Positions 22,053-22,447 of a stretch of 22,447 bases of DNA are shown piece by piece. Source of the stretch: Pseudomonadota bacterium (GTDB lineage: Bacteria; Pseudomonadota; Alphaproteobacteria; Sphingomonadales; Sphingomonadaceae); NCBI GenBank assembly GCA_023390675.1, contig JAEWCK010000096.1, positions 1 through 22,447 of the forward strand, written 5' to 3'. Position 1 is the first letter of the stretch. Every line of letters starts with the position of its first letter. The notes below the pieces were generated by a model. The model saw only the letters and a program-made list of their open reading frames with translations, made no database searches and was not told where the DNA came from. Position numbers and translations under genes: made by a program.

Positions 22053-22447
22053 ATGAAGTCGGCGTATCGGATATTGCTTGCGGCCTCGGTGTGCATCTGC
22101 CTGGCCGGTCGTGCGCACGCGCAGACGGTCATCGGCCCCGCCACGCCGGTCGAGGGCACGTACGGCACGATCGTCGCCAATGCCGGCGCGCAGAAGCCGC
22201 TCAGCGCCGATGCCGAGAAGCTGCTCGGCCAGCTCGTTCTCGAGCGGACCAACAATCCCGACCGCTATCGGACCACGCTCGCGAATCTGTCGCCCGAGGC
22301 GCAGGCGCTGCTCCAGCAGTACAACCAGATCTTCTCGAACGTCCTCGGCACGATCTCGGCAGGCACGCAGGCGCGGAACGACGTGATCAACGCGCACCTT
22401 GCCGATCGCGATGCCAACGACCCGATGAACGGCGCCTTCCCGCGGAC
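22053..22447 (+). CDS. Exported protein, N-terminal part only, unknown function
   Basis: An ATG at 22053, preceded by GGGGG about 5 nt upstream, opens a frame that stays open to the window edge (131 complete codons). The N-terminus MKSAYRILLAASVCICLAGR followed by AHA-QT is a clear signal peptide with cleavage likely after residue 23. The mature part is Ala/Gln/Asn-rich with short helical stretches (AEKLLGQLVLERTNN, SPEAQALLQQYNQIF) and no cysteines. It does not resemble a family I know. The 3' end lies beyond the window. Confidence 0.72.
   Translation, partial: MKSAYRILLAASVCICLAGRAHAQTVIGPATPVEGTYGTIVANAGAQKPLSADAEKLLGQLVLERTNNPDRYRTTLANLSPEAQALLQQYNQIFSNVLGTISAGTQARNDVINAHLADRDANDPMNGAFPR

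Noticed and set aside
20744..22255. 503-residue minus-strand open frame
   Set aside because: Antisense to rpsI, its terminator, the HEAGH gene and the final exported protein; no known motif.
1..22447. Mobile elements, CRISPR arrays, toxin-antitoxin pairs or phage genes
   Set aside because: No transposase, integrase, direct-repeat array or target-site duplication is visible; the genes are chromosomal core or lineage genes.

Overview
The window is high-GC chromosomal DNA from an alphaproteobacterium, most likely a sphingomonad (Sphingomonas or a close relative). The protein families, the gene pairings (ctaA/cutA next to rplM-rpsI, glnB-glnA, a FIH-like cupin close to a tryptophan halogenase) and an EcfG-type stress promoter all fit this. 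Genes are tightly packed with many 1-4 nt start/stop overlaps. I see no insertion sequence, prophage, CRISPR array, rRNA or tRNA.

Layout. 1-640: the end of a flavin-dependent tryptophan-halogenase-family gene, then a 56-residue single-span membrane protein. 641-3303: an LplT-like MFS gene divergent from the overlapping genes pgsA-moaD-moaE. 3300-7775: an oxidative-stress block read on the minus strand, ahpC - ahpF - oxyR, followed by a JmjC/FIH-like cupin gene. 7776-11559: an SDR dehydrogenase, a GH130 glycosidase and a secreted M13 metallopeptidase, all on the minus strand. 11597-13515: glnB-glnA, with a sigma-54 type promoter in front and a strong terminator behind. 13459-13938: a 480-nt gene-free stretch holding that promoter, a perfect 12-bp hairpin and an EcfG-type promoter that reads into a 73-residue protein. 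14206-15977: map, preceded by a PqqB-like metallo-beta-lactamase-fold gene broken by an in-frame stop codon. 16022-20225: plus-strand cinA-like gene, APC permease, ctaA, cutA and an exported protein of unknown function. 20355-21425: rplM-rpsI with terminator. 21455-22447: a HEAGH-motif protein and the start of an exported protein cut by the window edge.

How they work together. The ahp block is a self-contained peroxide response: OxyR with both redox cysteines, a good OxyR/LysR-type site at about -64 of a predicted ahpC promoter, and a strong hairpin terminator between ahpC and ahpF that should make the peroxidase more abundant than its reductase. glnB and glnA form the core nitrogen-assimilation pair. 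Most genes are ordinary housekeeping. The points worth a second look are mainly regulatory (sigma-54, EcfG, OxyR and leaderless-type promoters, a 14-bp operator-like palindrome), the nonsense-interrupted PqqB-like gene and the small unannotated proteins. I did not find a clearly new multi-gene system. All promoter, operator and family calls were made by eye, without database searches.
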